A stretch of 64,000 bases of DNA. Source: an uncultured Clostridia bacterium (GTDB taxonomy: Bacteria > Bacillota > Clostridia > Oscillospirales > Ruminococcaceae). This document shows, piece by piece, positions 61,983-64,000 of the stretch. Position numbers and translations under genes: made by a program. Each line of letters opens with the position of its first letter. Position 1 is the stretch's first letter. Below the pieces are notes generated by a model. The model saw only the letters and a program-made list of their open reading frames with translations. It was not told where the DNA came from and did no database searches. The stretch is taken from the NCBI GenBank assembly GCA_947624555.1, contig CANQKW010000007.1, positions 1 to 64,000 of the forward strand, given 5' to 3'.

Positions 61983-62652
61983 AGCTGTACTCCTCGCTGT
62001 GCAATTCAAACATATAAATTTCCTTGTTTAACTCCGAAATGCCCGACTCTTCGCCGTCCTCGCGTTCCCCGTCAAGCTGCTGCATTGCATTTTTCAGCGG
62101 CTCATACAGTCCGTGAGTCCAGTCGGTTTTCGGCGCAATGTAAAAATCCAGCACCTTAAATCCCTGCTCCTTTGCGCACCTTAAAACGCTGTCAAGAGCC
62201 TCGGGTCTGCCGAAACGGCGTTCGACATAGCATTTTGTATCGGGAGAAGGGTCGATAAGCCAGCAAAGCGTTCTGAAAACCGCCTTGCCTTTGCTTTTCA
62301 GGCTGTCATAAACAGCCTCAAGCAGACGAGCCGAACCCTCAAGAGAGGTTGTCCCGTTATACCAAACAAAATCCCAGCCGTTTTCTCCCGAAGGAATTTC
62401 AAACGGCATAACTACGCTTGCCGAAAAGCCTTTTGCCTCAGCTCTTTCGGCACGATTTTTTTCTGTAAAGCACGCAGAAACCTTTGCTCCCGTTGTTTTT
62501 TGGATAAGAGCGGGCGTGAACAGCTCATCTCCGACGAACAATGCGTTGTCCGCCGAGATTTTTTTGCACATATCCATAACGTTACGGGCAGTTTCCTCGC
62601 TGCCTGCTGTCGGTCGTTCAAGGCCGTTTATCAAATTACTTATTAAGCTCAT
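61957..62652 (-). CDS. Class I methyltransferase-like protein
   Basis: The 231-residue protein looks like a Rossmann-fold SAM-dependent methyltransferase. NALFVGDELFTPALIQKTTGAKVSAC (about 34-59) stands where motif I normally is, and WDFVWYNGTTSLEGSARLLEAVYDSLKSKGKAVFRT resembles motifs IV-V. Motif I lacks the usual GxGxG, so SAM binding is uncertain. The start is ATG 62652 five bases after GGAGGT. It lies behind obgE and overlaps mrnC. Target unknown. Confidence 0.7.
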   Translation of the reverse strand: MSLISNLINGLERPTAGSEETARNVMDMCKKISADNALFVGDELFTPALIQKTTGAKVSACFTEKNRAERAEAKGFSASVVMPFEIPSGENGWDFVWYNGTTSLEGSARLLEAVYDSLKSKGKAVFRTLCWLIDPSPDTKCYVERRFGRPEALDSVLRCAKEQGFKVLDFYIAPKTDWTHGLYEPLKNAMQQLDGEREDGEESGISELNKEIYMFELHSEEYSFVYYILEK

Positions 62653-62698
62653 ATTTACCTCCGAAATCCCGCTCTCGGAAGAATTTTTATCTGATTTT

Positions 62699-63973
62699 TT
62701 ATCTGACGTAATTGAACTCAAAGTCGTATATTGAAACGACATCGTCCTCTTCAATTCCCAAACGTTCGAGCTCATCAATAATACCGCTCTGATGAAGAAC
62801 ACGCTGAAAATACTGAAGGCTCTCGTAATCCTCCATATTGCAGTTGTACAGAATGGGGGCAAGCCACTCCGCATTGACAATATAAACCCCGTCCTCGACA
62901 TCTACGGTAAACGAACGTTTTTCCGCCGCAAGCCTGTCCATTTCTTCAAGAGTAAGAGGAGTAGGCTCATAGCGTTTTACGGGCGGCAGCTTATCCAACT
63001 CCGTACAGGCAGCCTCCATAAGCGCCGAAGTGCCCTCTGTGGTCGCCGCCGATATTCTGAATAGCCTGTGCCCCTTTTCAGCCGCATATTTCTCAAAACG
63101 TGCGATTTGTTCCTCGCTTGCAAGGTCGCATTTATTTGCTGCTACAAGCTGTGGCAGCTTTGACAGATCATCTGAGAAATTAGCAAGCTCAGTATTGATT
63201 TTTTCATAGTCCTCGATAGGGTCTCGCCCCTCGATGCCCGAAACATCAACGACATGAATTATCAGTCTGCACCGCTCAACGTGTCTTAAAAACTCGTGTC
63301 CGAGACCTGCACCCTCGGAAGCGCCCTCGATAAGTCCGGGAATATCCGCCATAACGAAGGATTTTTCGCCCTGTTTAACAACTCCCAGCACGGGGGAAAG
63401 CGTTGTAAAGTGGTAATTTGCGATTTTAGGTTTTGCCGCACTCACAACGCTGATAAGCGTGGATTTTCCGACATTCGGAAATCCGACAAGACCCACGTCT
63501 GCAAGGAGTTTCAGCTCAAGCGTCAAATCAAACCTCTCGCCGGGAAAACCGGGCTTTGCAAAACGGGGAATTTGTCTTGTGGGAGTTGCAAAATGGGTAT
63601 TTCCCCAGCCGCCTTTTCCTCCCCGTGCGATAACCACAGGCTCATCGCCCGATATATCCGCCATAATTCTGCCCGTATGAGCGTCCTTAACGACCGTTCC
63701 TCTGGGTACACGTATAATCGTAGGCTCCATTGATTTGCCGAAACAGCGTTTTGCGCCGCCCGGCTCTCCGTTTGGAGCGATATATTTTTTCTTGTAGCGA
63801 AAATCTATAAGCGTGGACAAGCTGTCGTCTGCGACAAAGACAATATCAGAGCCTTTTCCTCCGTCTCCGCCGTCAGGACCTCCCGCAGCCACATATTTTT
63901 CCCTGTGAAAGGATACAGCGCCGTTTCCGCCGTCTCCTGCCTTGACCGTTATATTTACCTTATCTGCAAACAA
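62699..63973 (-). CDS. obgE: Obg GTPase
   Basis: This large-subunit assembly and stress GTPase has 424 residues. The glycine-rich Obg fold (DKVNITVKAGDGGNGAVSFHREKYVAAGGPDGGDGGKG region, about 4-41) comes first. The G domain follows with GFPNVGKSTL, FTTLSPVLGVV, DIPGLIEGASEGAGLG and NKCD, then a C-terminal OCT domain (about 345-424). The start is TTG at 63973, nine bases after GGGGAGG. Complete, at the right edge of the window. Confidence 0.97.
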   Translation of the reverse strand: MFADKVNITVKAGDGGNGAVSFHREKYVAAGGPDGGDGGKGSDIVFVADDSLSTLIDFRYKKKYIAPNGEPGGAKRCFGKSMEPTIIRVPRGTVVKDAHTGRIMADISGDEPVVIARGGKGGWGNTHFATPTRQIPRFAKPGFPGERFDLTLELKLLADVGLVGFPNVGKSTLISVVSAAKPKIANYHFTTLSPVLGVVKQGEKSFVMADIPGLIEGASEGAGLGHEFLRHVERCRLIIHVVDVSGIEGRDPIEDYEKINTELANFSDDLSKLPQLVAANKCDLASEEQIARFEKYAAEKGHRLFRISAATTEGTSALMEAACTELDKLPPVKRYEPTPLTLEEMDRLAAEKRSFTVDVEDGVYIVNAEWLAPILYNCNMEDYESLQYFQRVLHQSGIIDELERLGIEEDDVVSIYDFEFNYVR

Positions 63974-64000
63974 AAGCGCCGCCTCCCCGTTGACATTATC

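Overview
The window looks like chromosome from a low-to-mid GC, spore-forming Clostridia, most like a Ruminococcus-type Oscillospiraceae gut anaerobe. This rests on gene content: Spo0A, SpoIIR, SpoIIP and WhiA, HPr kinase and RapZ, a ROK glucokinase, a flavodiiron protein, the MurT/GatD pair, T-box and S-box leaders, and many TTGACA-17-TATAAT sigma-A promoters. No database search was possible, so the genus is an inference. There are no rRNA or tRNA genes, no CRISPR array and no complete prophage.

Layout. 1-5.5 kb: nrdR, two small unknown genes, leuA behind a T-box leader, and metK behind a SAM-I riboswitch. 5.5-10.1 kb: a repeat-rich gap with a nested palindromic element and a candidate non-coding RNA, an orphan phage terminase pair, and a two-gene operon ending in a SpoIID-like protein with peptidoglycan-binding repeats. 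10.1-15.1 kb: cca, then a two-gene ATPase plus Lhr-like helicase cassette resembling BrxD-BrxHI of BREX phage defence but without other BREX genes. 15.1-20.9 kb: spoIIP and spoIIR, then hprK, ROK glucokinase, murB and rapZ, with a structured leader ahead of hprK. 20.9-22.3 kb: a phage-type regulatory trio (ImmA-like peptidase, XRE repressor, sigma-like factor). 22.4-25.3 kb: a flavoprotein, spo0A, whiA and a ferredoxin.

25.3-37.8 kb is the transcription/translation block on the minus strand: rpoB, rpoC, rpsL, rpsG, fusA, tuf. 37.9-42.1 kb has an ABC-2 exporter and a GGDEF protein. 42.2-43.5 kb is a cobalamin-riboswitch operon with a transcobalamin-like surface protein and an ECF S-component. 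43.7-45.4 kb is an acyl-CoA synthetase. 45.4-57.2 kb is a long minus-strand operon: pyrC, pyrF, carA, carB, a membrane protein, pyrK, pyrD, tcdA, murT, gatD. 57.2-64 kb holds a flavodiiron protein, a LacI regulator, a lipoprotein, yebC, mrnC, a methyltransferase-like gene and obgE.

Points most worth attention: a standalone BrxD/BrxHI-like cassette; a GatD that lacks the catalytic Cys and His; a Spo0A whose phosphoacceptor Asp56 is Glu; a candidate small RNA with promoter, three helices and terminator at 5876-6025; a leader ahead of hprK whose complementary segments are arranged as in a pseudoknot; three intergenic arrays each made of five heptamers; and an orphan terminase beside a SpoIID-like gene. 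RNA-based control is common here: T-box, S-box, B12 riboswitch, and possible attenuators ahead of pyrC, murB and the ferredoxin gene.
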